In this document: positions 26,701 through 36,187 of the stretch, in pieces | How positions within the stretch are numbered: position 1 is the first letter of the stretch | Layout of the letters: every line of letters begins with the position of its first letter | Assembly: GCA_964036295.1 (NCBI GenBank) | Contig: OZ038466.1 | Span: 26,171,997 to 26,235,996 of the forward strand | Source of the DNA: Plumapathes pennacea | Lineage: Eukaryota; Cnidaria; Anthozoa; Antipatharia; Myriopathidae | Reading direction: 5' to 3' | Length of the DNA stretch: 64,000 nucleotides | Notes under the pieces: generated by a model | The model's input: the letters and a program-made list of their open reading frames with translations, nothing else | Database searches by the model: none | What the model was told of the DNA's origin: nothing | Position numbers and translations under genes: made by a program

Positions 26701-28449
26701 GTCATTCAACTGTCTGAGATTTCCCATGTGGCCACCATTCAGAACAACATGAGAAGGCATATAATTGTCATCCCTCGCATCAACTCCAATACTAAGCTGC
26801 CTGTAACAGAATAATGGAACCAGTCAACACATCTTAACCCAATCCAACTTAACTCAACCAACTATCTGAAAACTTCTACCTGATCACAGTCCCTGAACTC
26901 ATGTAGAGTCTGATCCAATGTCTGCTTTGGCTGCCATCAGATTCCCAGTATGTGTCTGGGTCACCATCTGTCAATGCATCCTTGGTATCCTCTTCCTGTG
27001 TATATAAAAGGTTAGGAATCAGTATTGTATTGTGCTGTTCAACCTCAAAATAAAACTATATTTTCAGTTGTTTTGTCTGACAAAATTCCTGGAAACAATA
27101 AATTTCTGGTCATTACATACTGTGGTAGCTATATAATGCAAACTATATACAAATCATACAGTACAGTATGGAGAAAATGGCAAGTGACTGTTTGCCAAGG
27201 TTCAGGCTGGTCAGACTAAGTAGTACAACAGTACCAGTCACACATTTTCATTAGAGCACGAGTCAAAAGAAGTACTCACTGATGAGACATCAATTGAATC
27301 CACATAGCGGCTGACATGGCCCAGGTTGGTTTCCTGTTTGTTGATGTGATCAGCTAGGAATCGAGCCAACTGTTCATCAGCTTCAAGACTCCACTTGGGT
27401 GGAGGAGTGGCCAGTTGTTTCACAGCTTCCTTGTCAGCTGAGACTTCCCCAGCCGGGGGATCCGTGAGACGCAGACTGTACCAAGCTTCTACTGAATCTT
27501 GCCAGCTGGAAAAACATCATCAACTGATCTAAATACCTGGCTTACAAACAAGTTACATCTGACATCGTCCAGTGTTTGTTTGAAAAGCAGTTGGGCTTGG
27601 TAAATCACAGTAACTTCAGGTACAAGGTCTTTCTTTTCAAGATTGAAATAACAAAATGATCCAATCTGACTGATAAGCTGTGTGGACATTAGTACATGAT
27701 TGTGGAATTTCTCTAAGTGAGCACAGTACCTCTGAATACTGTTTTCAGCTACTAGCTCTGCTCGTTGTTTCCCCTTGGTGGGGGAGTTGGGCATTTTACA
27801 AACTGGTGTCAAGCGAACTGTCCCTACTCCATGTTTAGCATCATGTGGTACTACCATGACCCAACCTTCCTTCACGTTTTTGCCAGTGCAAAACTTTTGA
27901 ATTGATTTCTGCAATGCAAATTTTAAAATTATTTTTAATAACACATAATTAAAACTCGGAATTATTTATATAATTTATGTATCAGTTGGACTGCAGACCT
28001 ATACCAGTGATTAATACAGCTCTCCTGAAGAATAGAAAGGCAGAAGATACAAGAAAATACCACAATTATTGCTATCTACCAAAAGTTACAGAAACTGAAG
28101 GAGACTAAGAAAATTGGCAAAACGTTGACCTTTAATTTGTTGATTATAAATATGTACAAATTCCTACCTGAGTTAATCTTAACCAAGCGCCTTGGTTGTT
28201 GACAAATTCATCTCCTGAGGCAAAAACAGAAGATTTTGCTGTGGGATAGATTTCTGCTATTTTCTCGGCGTCCTTTGAGGGTTTCTTGTGAACAGCTAAT
28301 GCTTCACTGCCATCGACCATGGCAAACTCCACCTCTGCTGCGACAAAACACAGCGGTAAAGGCAAGCTTTTCCCCTCTCCCATGCGATTAATAGTATCGA
28401 GAAGACACCTAATGCGTGCAAGGCGCCTTCTTGCTGGTTCATTCTTCAT
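20748..28449 (-). CDS. HECTD3: E3 ubiquitin-protein ligase HECTD3, complete
   Basis: Twenty-three exons join in phase to give 838 residues (human about 860): 28449-28168, 27908-27730, 27505-27280, 26995-26880, 26800-26687, 26574-26492, 26386-26284, 26021-25959, 25749-25668, 25446-25370, 25070-24962, 24819-24770, 24521-24457, 24354-24251, 23797-23672, 23453-23364, 23229-23149, 22762-22637, 22296-22167, 22083-22009, 21731-21653, 21289-21218, 20832-20748. Exons 3-7 encode the DOC domain ([36 protein letters not shown]). Exons 13-23 are the HECT domain ([51 protein letters not shown]). The thioester Cys is in [12 protein letters not shown], and the protein ends in DTDLSPWEE as in vertebrates. It takes ubiquitin from an E2 and transfers it to substrates chosen by the DOC/N-terminal part. 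The ATG at 28449 is the first Met of the conserved N-terminus. Introns carry several inverted-repeat insertions. Confidence 0.97.
21412..21590. mobile_element. Inverted-repeat element in HECTD3 intron 21
   Basis: Left end AAGGGACCATTCACATAG (about 21412) and right end CAGTGTGAACGGACCGTTAT (about 21566) are imperfect reverse complements. There is an internal repeat of GATCTCAGAT. The size (about 180 bp) and lack of coding fit a MITE. Boundaries are approximate and no clear target duplication was identified. Confidence 0.55.
22370..22622. repeat. CA/CG-rich alternating repeat in HECTD3 intron 18
   Basis: A degenerate array of ACACACG, ACACGAGC and ACGTACACGC units covers about 250 bp directly after exon 18 (transcript order). 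Alternating purine-pyrimidine sequence of this kind can adopt Z-DNA. Confidence 0.9.
22994..23066 (+). repeat. tRNA-like (SINE-type) relic
   Basis: TAGCTCAGTGATAG resembles a pol III A box and, about 40 nt later, GCGTTCGAGTCCC a B box, the spacing found in tRNAs. No clean acceptor stem or anticodon loop can be drawn, so it is more likely a degraded tRNA-derived SINE or pseudo-tRNA inside HECTD3 intron 17. Confidence 0.45.
23960..24110. mobile_element. Foldback/MITE-like element in HECTD3 intron 14
   Basis: Left arm (CGTAACGTCCATGTGAATAC ... CGTTTCGAGTGATT) and right arm (AAATCACTCGAAAC ... GGCGTTCAACGTATCC) are reverse complements over most of their length, around a loop near 24018-24032. 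The right arm carries about 20 extra bases. No coding capacity. Confidence 0.65.
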
Positions 28450-29145
28450 TTTAGGGCTTTCTTGGCGGCTAAAACTTCACATCTTCCCGGCTTCTTGCAA
28501 ACGTTGGCAGAACAGGGGGACTGATGCATAGAGTCGGTAAAAGATGCGAGAGACTGGAAATAGGCTCCGTTGTCTTTGGGAGGGGTGGATGGGAGGGTGA
28601 CACTTCACTTTGTGACTATAGCCTACAATGCAGGCGTTCCGGTTCGTTTTCTGGTAAAATTCGTTCAGAGTGGGATCGGGACGAGGAAAAAGCTGCGGAG
28701 GGGAGGGGGGCGGGGGTGGGGGGAGGGAACCTGCGCCTCCCTCCCCCTCCCCCCTCCCCATTTTACTCCCGCATCCCCTTCCCCCCAGTCCTACTCCCAA
28801 AAGAATTTTGCCTGAAAACGAACGGAAACGCCTGCATTGCAGGCTATTGTGACTACGGAGCAAAACATGGTTTGAAACCTCTTGTGCATTGATTGATTTA
28901 GATTATTTTAATTGCTCCGACGGGTTTTTTCATATCATTTGTATAGGAAACCCCGCCTAGAATCCGTCTGCAGACTCTCTAAAAATAATCTCTTTATTGA
29001 TAAGCCATAGAAAAATTTTAACAGTGTTTTTCTTTTTAGTAATCAATTTATCATTCCTTTTATTCGCACAAATAGCTACCGCGATCTGATTCAATGCGTC
29101 CGCGATCAGTCTAACAATGCCTTGGTGACGAAACAGTTTTCAGTT
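28450..29145. other. Intergenic region between HECTD3 and deacetylase B
   Basis: Holds the HECTD3 promoter side (just right of 28449), the 28619-28846 inverted-repeat element and the 3' flank of deacetylase B. No gene seen. Confidence 0.65.
28619..28846. mobile_element. Non-autonomous inverted-repeat element with 9-bp target duplication
   Basis: The 228-bp element starts TAGCCTACAATGCAGGCG and ends with its near reverse complement (CGCCTGCATTGCAGGCTA). The terminal inverted repeats extend about 44 bp to TAAAATTC. It is flanked on both sides by the same 9 bp, TTGTGACTA (28610-28618 and 28847-28855). The interior is purine then pyrimidine rich with no ORF of substance. A 9-bp duplication with long TIRs is typical of Mutator-like elements (established knowledge); the superfamily is inferred. 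Confidence 0.85.
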
Positions 29146-31128
29146 TCAGTTTCCGTCAGGATTTCCAGTCCAAGGATAGTTGGGTGGACAAGGGTCGGTG
29201 CATGTGATCATCACGTGATAAGTGCCATTATTATAAGTGCACCTGTTGACATCTTGGGCGGAGCATGGTGCGGGAGGGCGAGCGCCGTCACACTTCCATG
29301 GCGTGAAACCTTTAATCTTGTCCAGAGTCGTCGGGGACTTGATCCACTCAATAGCCTGGGAAATAGTGACAACATACACGTCATCTTTGGAAGCCAGTTG
29401 CTTGAGGAAGCTAATGGTACCTGAAAGTAGAGGAAAATTAAACGCGTGAATGATTTGATGAGGTACGAGAATGACCCTTGTCTACTTAACAAGCTATGGA
29501 CTGGAAATCCCAAAGGAAACTGAAAAAAAAAAACCCACAGAACTGTTACGTATTCACATGAATATTAAAGTTTTACCCTCCATTGCATATCCAGGGTAAG
29601 TCGCAAACCAAGCTGCATCAACCAACATGAAGAATGGCGCCCTGTTGGACGTGTAATGTCGCTCAAAGTTGGCGTTGAATAAATTCACGACATCATCTAC
29701 ACTAGAAGGGGCAGCACAGGAGCTCAAGAAGTTACAGAACTCGGGATGATCCGGGTTGACATTCTTGTAGTCAATCAAGGGCACTTCCCAAAGACCTGGG
29801 AAGGAGCCTGAAGGAAAGTAACATTTCAAATCACATTATCACAGAAAGTACTAATAAATAGAAAAGTGATTAGTGTGGCGCACTCCGTATCGGAAAATAG
29901 CTTTGACGGCCGAGGTGGCGTCAGTTGCTTTGAAAGCTTCAAACGTGTCTAGACGTATCACACTGTTATGGCCTGGGAAAACGAGGACACATTGTGGCGA
30001 CAACATTGTGTCCTTCGATATTTCCAGGGTGGCAAAACGTGCAGCAACATTGTTACGATCCGCGCGGACACAACAATTGTTTTCGAAGTTTTTCAGGAAC
30101 ATATTTTTGTGTCCGAAACAAATGTTTCGCGCGAGGCAAAACGGGGCAACAGGGAAACATGCGCACACATGTTGTCGTCACAATGTCTCTTCGTTTTTGG
30201 CCAGGCCTTTAGTATACTCGCCAATGGGACAAGGTGAAATCACACACTCCTGTGTAGAAAGGTAATCGATCCACTCCAATTTTCTCCTTTAGTTTCTCAC
30301 CAGAAACATATGATACATTAGGGAGAACTTGGATTTTAATACCTTGCTAAAGATGAAAGCTGATAGAACTATCAATTCTCACTACATTTCTCATACATTT
30401 TACTCTTAGAAGCTTTAGAGAATCTATATTTTGAGCTTGGGAGTGAAAGTGTTAAGTATGTACTCACCAGTGGGACAAGGTGGAATCACACACTCCTGTG
30501 TAGAGAGGTAATCCAACGTGTATGGCCACATAGGTGGATCCGTGTATTTCTGAGTAGGCATGGAAGACTCGTACAAGAATCCTGCATCGTGTAACGCCCC
30601 GAACTCGGCATCTCCGCCCACTTGAATGTACGGAGCCCGGAATCCTTTCACACTGTCCGCGTCGACCTGTCCCCACTTCCTCAAAATTTCTTTCATGTCC
30701 ACAATCTCTGCTTGCCACTGTTCCTTAGTAGCTTCAGCCCACCAAGATGCTGGATATTTCGAACTTGTAATGGTATTATCAGCTATTTCCTGTCTCTCGT
30801 ATCGAAGACTCATCGCGTCTTGGTAGTTAGAATACTCGTGAGAGACAAAGAACGTCCCGGCGATGTCGCAGCCGTTTGGGTTCTTGATTCCAGCGTTGAA
30901 GATTTCTTGTGCGTACGAGTAGGCCTGGCTGTTTATTGCCGTATCGAACGTGATCATAACGATCTGTGGAATGGAGTCCACGGACAGATTACCGGGTATG
31001 GCGGTTCCGCTACAAAAGCAATCGGGAAGTTTGCACACATCAGGACTGCAGGGATCTGCTGCCGGGTCCGCACTGACAGCGGCAGACAGCAAAAGAAAAG
31101 CCCAGGTGCAGGTAAAAATCAGTCGCAT
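29146..31128 (-). CDS. Chitin deacetylase-like protein B, predicted inactive
   Basis: Three exons (31128-30468, 29807-29577, 29420-29146) with the same phase-1 introns as paralogs A and C give 388 residues. A signal peptide and the Cys-rich CKLPDCFCSGTAIPGNL segment are present, and the fold motifs GFRAPYIQVGG and YESSMPTQKY are kept. The active site is not: motif 1 reads ITFDTAIN (metal Asp replaced by Thr63), motif 2 reads QEIADNTITSS (both metal His replaced, Asn118 and Ser122), and motif 5 reads FMLVDAAWF (His replaced by Asp). The reading frame, splice sites and disulfide cysteines are intact, so this looks like a maintained secreted pseudoenzyme rather than a decaying gene, perhaps a glycan-binding protein. 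It is head-to-head with paralog C. Confidence 0.9.
29970..30207. mobile_element. Inverted-repeat element in deacetylase B intron 1
   Basis: The left end GGCCTGGGAAAACGAGGACA and the reverse complement of the right end GGCCTGGCCAAAAACGAAGA pair over about 37 bp, continuing to CATTGTGGCGACAAC. The element is about 238 bp with no clear coding. Flanks (CACTGTTAT, TTTAGTATA) show no convincing target duplication. Confidence 0.7.
30208..30268 (-). pseudogene. Partial copy of the deacetylase B exon 1 end
   Basis: About 50 bp (30214-30266) closely matches the end of exon 1 and its donor at 30461-30514, covering the segment that encodes STQECVIPPCPTG. The copy's donor reads GCGAGT instead of GTGAGT. 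It lies inside intron 1, next to the inverted-repeat element, and is probably a non-functional local duplication. Confidence 0.75.
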
Positions 31129-31910
31129 TTTTCTCAGCTGTGAAGACTGTGAGCTCTAAACCGCAACAGGCGGAACCTTTGGAGTTTTATCAGAGGATGC
31201 CGTCACCCGGAGATCTCGTGACTGAAAGTTAATAAGATGACGCAGATGGCAAATACGGCGAAATTACTGAATTACCAGGAAACATTTTCTAAAAAAGCCA
31301 TACGTCAATAATTTGTGATTACTGCAAGCCGCAGAAAGTGCAAGATTGAGTTTAATCAATCGTCGGGCATGACGTCGTTGAAAGAGACAAAATCGGTAGG
31401 AGTTGAGTTAGCCGGAACTACTTTTCATTGTTTTTTTTAGTCTTTCGTGGTATCGACCCAAAGTGATCAAGGGCAGTGGCCAATTCCCGAGAGCGACACG
31501 GAGTCAGGGTCAAACGGAGTGATGATCTGTTTCAACGTGTTCCAAATACATAATCATTAAAATACCCGGGACTGCGTGAATAGAGCTAGGCCTACACGAA
31601 CTTAGACAGTCGTCACCCCTGGCACTGAAATACAAAACGATCCAGTGAGATTATCGAATAGCTCTGCCCTGAAAATATATATGCGATTAGCTTTTTGTTC
31701 CCCCATAGCAAATTGCGTGATTCAAACTCGTACATCAGCGATGATGGACCTGCATGATGCCATGCTCCGGATAAAACTTAGTCATGCTTTGCCCAGACAT
31801 ATTTCGACATGTGAAGGATTTATCGGAAAGATGATCTGATCTAGTTGTAATTGGCACGGATTCGTGCACTCGATCAAAGACAGTGAAGAGGGCGAAGATA
31901 CAACTCGAGC
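31129..31910. promoter_or_regulatory. Shared upstream region of divergent deacetylases B and C
   Basis: The 782 bp between the two start codons must hold both promoters. No clear core motif stands out. No exon seen. Confidence 0.55.
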
Positions 31911-33430
31911 ATGTCCGCTAAATGTAGCATCGTGCTTTGGATCTGCATGTTCGGCCTGATTGCAGGTCAACTCGAAGGAAGAGCACTCGGCGAGCAATGT
32001 ACAACGGAGAAGTGTCACCTCCCCGATTGTTTCTGCAGCGGAACCTCTATCCCTGGAGGACTCTCCGCCGACTCAATTCCTCAGATTATTATGATGAGCT
32101 TTGACGACGCAGTTAATGAACAAGTGTATTCCTTTTATCAGAAACTGTTCAACGGAGAAACGAAGAATCCCAACAACTGCAGCGTTAGCGCCACGTTTTT
32201 CGTGTCGCACGAGTATACACGTTACGATATGATACAGAACCTGTACCACGACAGACACGAGATGGCGGATCACACAATCTCGCACCGACTGCCGATTACT
32301 TGGTGGAAGAGCGCCAACTACAGCCAGTGGTATGACGAGATCTCAGGCCAGCGAGAAATCCTACGCAAATGGGGCCAAGTGAAACTGGAAGACGTTCGCG
32401 GGTTTCGAGCTCCTTTCTTGCAGATCGGTGGCAATACCGAGTTCAAAGTCCTCCAGGACCTCAAGTTTACGTACGAAACGTCTATGCCCACGCAGGAATT
32501 CATGAATCCGCCTATGTGGCCTTACACCCTAGACTACCAAACAGAACAGGAGTGCGTCATACCCCCCTGTCCGACTGGTAGGTTTAGCAAAACCCGGGGG
32601 GTGGGGGTGGGGGAGAAGAGTTGATAGGCAAAACAGAAATAGGTGATACAAAGGGGGAGGGGTTACGCACAGAATGCATAGAGTATCATTCATAGTTCGC
32701 CCTAGGAGCGATATATGCTCTAGCAATTGATCGACTGTTCTATTTTTTTTTTCTTTTTTCAGACTCTTTCCCAGGTTTATGGGAGGTTCCTATGGTGGAT
32801 TACCGGGACCTGAGTGGACAGTTGTGTAACATGATTGACGGGTGCTCTGCGCCAGCCAATCAGAATGAGGCTTACAAACTGTTGGAGGAGAACTTCAAAA
32901 GGCACTACACAACCAACAGAGCACCGTTCCCAATGTTCATGCACGCGGTCTGGTTTCAAAAGTATCCTTTCGCTTTGGAAGGTAAGAATGTCTTATCGTT
33001 ATCATTGTCTTTCTTGCCATTCAATCCTTCTCTCTCAGCTGTCTTTCTCGTGTCTGAAATATAACTGTGTTTAAGAAGAGGGCAGACGTTTGCTTACCCC
33101 ACTTGCACATGCGTTATCTCCATTGCAGCTGTGCACCAGTTCCTTCAGGACAAGGTTGCCATGGGCGACGTGTATTTCGTCACCATCTCGCAAGCAATCG
33201 AATGGATCAGGTCGCCGACGACTCTAAAAGACATCAAAGACTTCAAGCCATGGAAATGCGACTCGCCTGCACCGCCGGCTTGCTCCAGTCAAGATTTAAA
33301 TGTGTGCCATTACAACACAGACAAAAACCTGGTTTCACCCCACTCCCCTGAGGTGGAGCATTATTTTTTCATTTGTACCAAACCCTGCCCTGCACATTAT
33401 CCGTGGGTCGGCAATCCAGACGGAAATTGA
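31911..33430 (+). CDS. Chitin deacetylase-like protein C (CE4), intact active-site motifs
   Basis: Exons 31911-32577, 32763-32981 and 33129-33430 (both introns phase 1) give 395 residues. A signal peptide (MSAKCSIVLWICMFGLIAG) is followed by the Cys-rich CHLPDCFCSGTSIPGGL segment. CE4 motifs are complete: MMSFDDAVN (Asp65, Asp66), HEMADHTISHR (His121, His125), RGFRAPFLQ, YETSMPT and FMHAVWF. The C-terminus has paired Cys (CSSQDLNVC, CTKPC) as in A and B and ends YPWVGNPDGN. Predicted to be a secreted metal-dependent deacetylase of chitin or a related glycan. It is the likely active partner of pseudoenzyme B, with which it shares an upstream region. Confidence 0.9.
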
Positions 33431-34091
33431 ATTCGGCTTAGTCGGGCTTTTTGTTGCTATTTTTGGTCATTTATTGTATACGCCTTGAAATCAAATCTAA
33501 AAGTAAATGTGACACGCAGACTTTCGTTTTAGTTTCACCGTTTATCGGATTTATCTTTGTCATTTAGTATCAGTTTGCTGTCGAGGTAAATCGATTCAAT
33601 AACAATATAGTGTTAACAATGGTCCATTGTATTACTTCGTCGACAGTCAAAAAAGAGACGGAGAGGAGATGGGGGAGGGGGGGTGACTGTTTGACCAATA
33701 AACAATAAAGTAAGCGGAAACACAAGTATGGATATACTCTTGCTAAGTTGTTGAAGCTAAATAACGCCGGTGTTCCAAACCTGAGGAGCAGCCGCTCTAC
33801 AGTCAGCGGTTGTGTGGCCAGGGAGGGTCGTCCAGAGTCCACTGGATTCCGGATTCCATTCCACTTTGATAGCGACTGAATTTATTTATATGAAAAAATT
33901 AGATTAGTTTGCACGGCAATTGAATCCTCGCATGGCAAATTGAATTTTTTATGGTTGTCTATTCCCATTCACCTTTAATTCATCTTTAATGTTTTTTGTC
34001 GCGTCTCATGCAGTGATGTTCGAAACTGCCACGTTGTGCATGATTGAAGTCACGTGACAACTGGAAGTATCATGACTCCATCAAGCGTACA
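33431..34091. other. Intergenic region, deacetylase C to LicD-like gene
   Basis: No exon supported. Includes the 3' flank of deacetylase C and the upstream region of the LicD-like gene; a GA-rich run lies near 33655-33680. Confidence 0.6.
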
Positions 34092-35051
34092 ATGAACAAC
34101 ATGGCCGCTTGGAGGACGATATTTACCTTTCTGCTTCTGTTCGTCGTGGCTGTGATTGGATTCATGCTTATTTCTGACACAGCTAACCCGGTCACACCGC
34201 ATCTTCGAAATTATTTTGTTTTCAATGCGAAAACCCTTGAGTTCGGCCTTTCGGAACAAACTACGTCCACTCCAACGCCATTTCAATTTATGGAGAACGA
34301 TGGCATCGAACCGAAAGGCTGCAATTTGACGTTCAAATACGGCGAGATGTGTCCGAAGCTCTACGCAGAAATTGCTGGATGCGACTTTATAGACAACAAC
34401 AGTAAGTTTGATTGTCCAGACATTCGAAGAAAAGTGGACACAACAACACGGCAAGCACAGCTGGTAATGACTCGTATGCTGCGAATTTTCGACCGAATTG
34501 CTCGAAAGCACAACATTAGATACTGGCTGACTCGAGGGACACTTCTTGGGGCTGCAAGACACAAGGGATTTATCCCTTGGGATACAGACATGGACATAAC
34601 GATTCCTCTTGAGGATTACATCAAATTTTTCAAAGATGCCCATCTCGAGTTGCCGAAGGATATGTTTTTTCAAAACTCCGAGAGTGACCCTGCACTCGCT
34701 CCCTCTGATGCTGCCGAAGCAGCCAGACTTCGACACAAGATAGTCGGGATTTACAGGGCAACTTGGAACCCCAGGTTGAGAGACCAGAAAAGTTGCTATA
34801 AGTACTGCAAATATCACGGGTGCAAATGGCACGATGGATTGATGATTGATATGTTTGTCAATGATGATAGCAATATTGATGGTTTTCTGCCTCTACGACA
34901 AATGATGTTCGAAGGATTTCCTGTGTTCGTACCAAATAATTGGAAGGAGATCTTAGAAAGCCGTTATAGAAGTTATATGGAAATTCCTAAGGAGAGTGAG
35001 CGAACGTTGGGTGATCACCCTGACACTTTGCATAGCTGTAAAGAACTGTAA
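34092..35051 (+). CDS. LicD/fukutin-like phosphotransferase family protein, intronless
   Basis: One exon encodes 319 residues. A type II membrane anchor ([18 protein letters not shown]) lies at residues of about 10-27, followed by a stem and a LicD domain. The core [20 protein letters not shown] then DMDITI carries the GxLLG and DxD features of the LicD/fukutin family, and [13 protein letters not shown] is a further conserved block. Family members transfer phospho-sugars or phosphocholine to glycans in the Golgi (fukutin and FKRP add ribitol phosphate); the exact donor here is unknown. Start chosen at 34092 (MNNMAAW); the frame is open further upstream but has only a TTG there, and a second ATG with a good context lies at 34101. 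The lack of introns in an intron-rich region suggests either an ancestral single exon or retroposition. Confidence 0.85.
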   Translation: MNNMAAWRTIFTFLLLFVVAVIGFMLISDTANPVTPHLRNYFVFNAKTLEFGLSEQTTSTPTPFQFMENDGIEPKGCNLTFKYGEMCPKLYAEIAGCDFIDNNSKFDCPDIRRKVDTTTRQAQLVMTRMLRIFDRIARKHNIRYWLTRGTLLGAARHKGFIPWDTDMDITIPLEDYIKFFKDAHLELPKDMFFQNSESDPALAPSDAAEAARLRHKIVGIYRATWNPRLRDQKSCYKYCKYHGCKWHDGLMIDMFVNDDSNIDGFLPLRQMMFEGFPVFVPNNWKEILESRYRSYMEIPKESERTLGDHPDTLHSCKEL

Positions 35052-36187
35052 ATGGTATTTGATAGAACAGAGAATATGTTTGTGTGAGTAAGCATGTCAC
35101 ACTATAAGTTCCCATTATACAGCCTTGACATGGAACCTTATATTGTTTACAGCTGACTGAGGTTTTCATATTCAGCAAATGACAACAGGTATTGCAGGTG
35201 CAATGATTGACAGGTACTTTGGTAACTCAACAATAAACTCACTAAAATAATTTGCATACCAATTCCATCAACAAAAAAAAGGTTTGTGTGTCCCTCAAAA
35301 ATATTCTCGAAAGAAATGAGACTATAATACCAACAAGGTTTAGTCAAAATATACATGTAATCACAACCATGCAGAACACACTAAATCCAGTAAGGACACA
35401 CTAATACTTCAGAAGAAAATCATCTGTGAACCTGTGATAGGCTCCATTAACTTATGCAGTTACTAAGGCAACATAGAGATACTGACAGACACTTAAAAGT
35501 AGGGCAGCAAAAAGCGGGTGTATGCAGATATATTGCTATTCCAGCTTATTTTGAAAACAAGAAGTAGGGGAAGAGTGGGGCGAGGAAAACTATCCCCATT
35601 CCCCACTCCTCGACACCTTCGTCGTCCATCTCTACTCTTCAGTTACCCATTGTATTTACAGTGGTAATAACCCTTTCCTACTCACATCTCCTTTTTATTT
35701 CCTTTTATTTTCTGTTCATCTATTTATCCATTCATTCTATCTCCCTACCCTTCCTGGGTAGCTGTTGTGTTGCATAATGACGTCATCTGATTACAACTAC
35801 CAGAACGCCAGCCTCTTGTCATGTTTCCATTCTCTTTTTGTAGATTATGTTTGCAAGACTGGATATGAAGTAATGCTGGAAACATTGATTGGCCCAAACC
35901 ATTCTGGTAGTTGTAGTGGAGGTGACGCTCTCTTTGATCATTCAGTTGTTCAGACATACACCTTTCTTCCATCCCTCAAGAATCGGAAACTGCAGGAGGT
36001 ATCTCCTCCTCGTACAACTTTAAAATCCGTGAATCTCTCCCTTGGCCTGCATCCTCTTGTTTCTGTAATGGAACAAAATGCACAATATTTATTAATATTA
36101 TTTCTTGTGTAATCAGAATCTCGTACCTACACCGACTGTCTGTTAAGACTTCTCTGTTCCTCCTCAATCCTTACAAAAAACTGAGAT
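35052..36187. other. Intergenic region between LicD-like gene and 7TM receptor
   Basis: Convergent 3' flanks of the two genes. A perfect 14-bp inverted repeat (TACAACTACCAGAA at about 35792 and its complement at about 35909) brackets about 100 bp. ORFs in the region show no domain signal. Confidence 0.6.
35792..35922. repeat. Inverted repeat, 14-bp arms
   Basis: TACAACTACCAGAA near 35792 and TTCTGGTAGTTGTA near 35909 are exact reverse complements around a spacer of about 100 bp. It may be a worn miniature element. Confidence 0.6.

Noticed and set aside
28477-28892. Overlapping Pro/Gly-rich ORFs on both strands
   Set aside because: They come from the purine/pyrimidine-rich core of the inverted-repeat element at 28619-28846.
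34050-34832. 260-codon minus-strand ORF opposite the LicD-like gene
   Set aside because: Shadow of the plus-strand coding sequence without recognisable features.
35765-36112. 115-codon plus-strand ORF
   Set aside because: Crosses the inverted repeat, lacks domain signal and lies in the 3' flank of the 7TM receptor.
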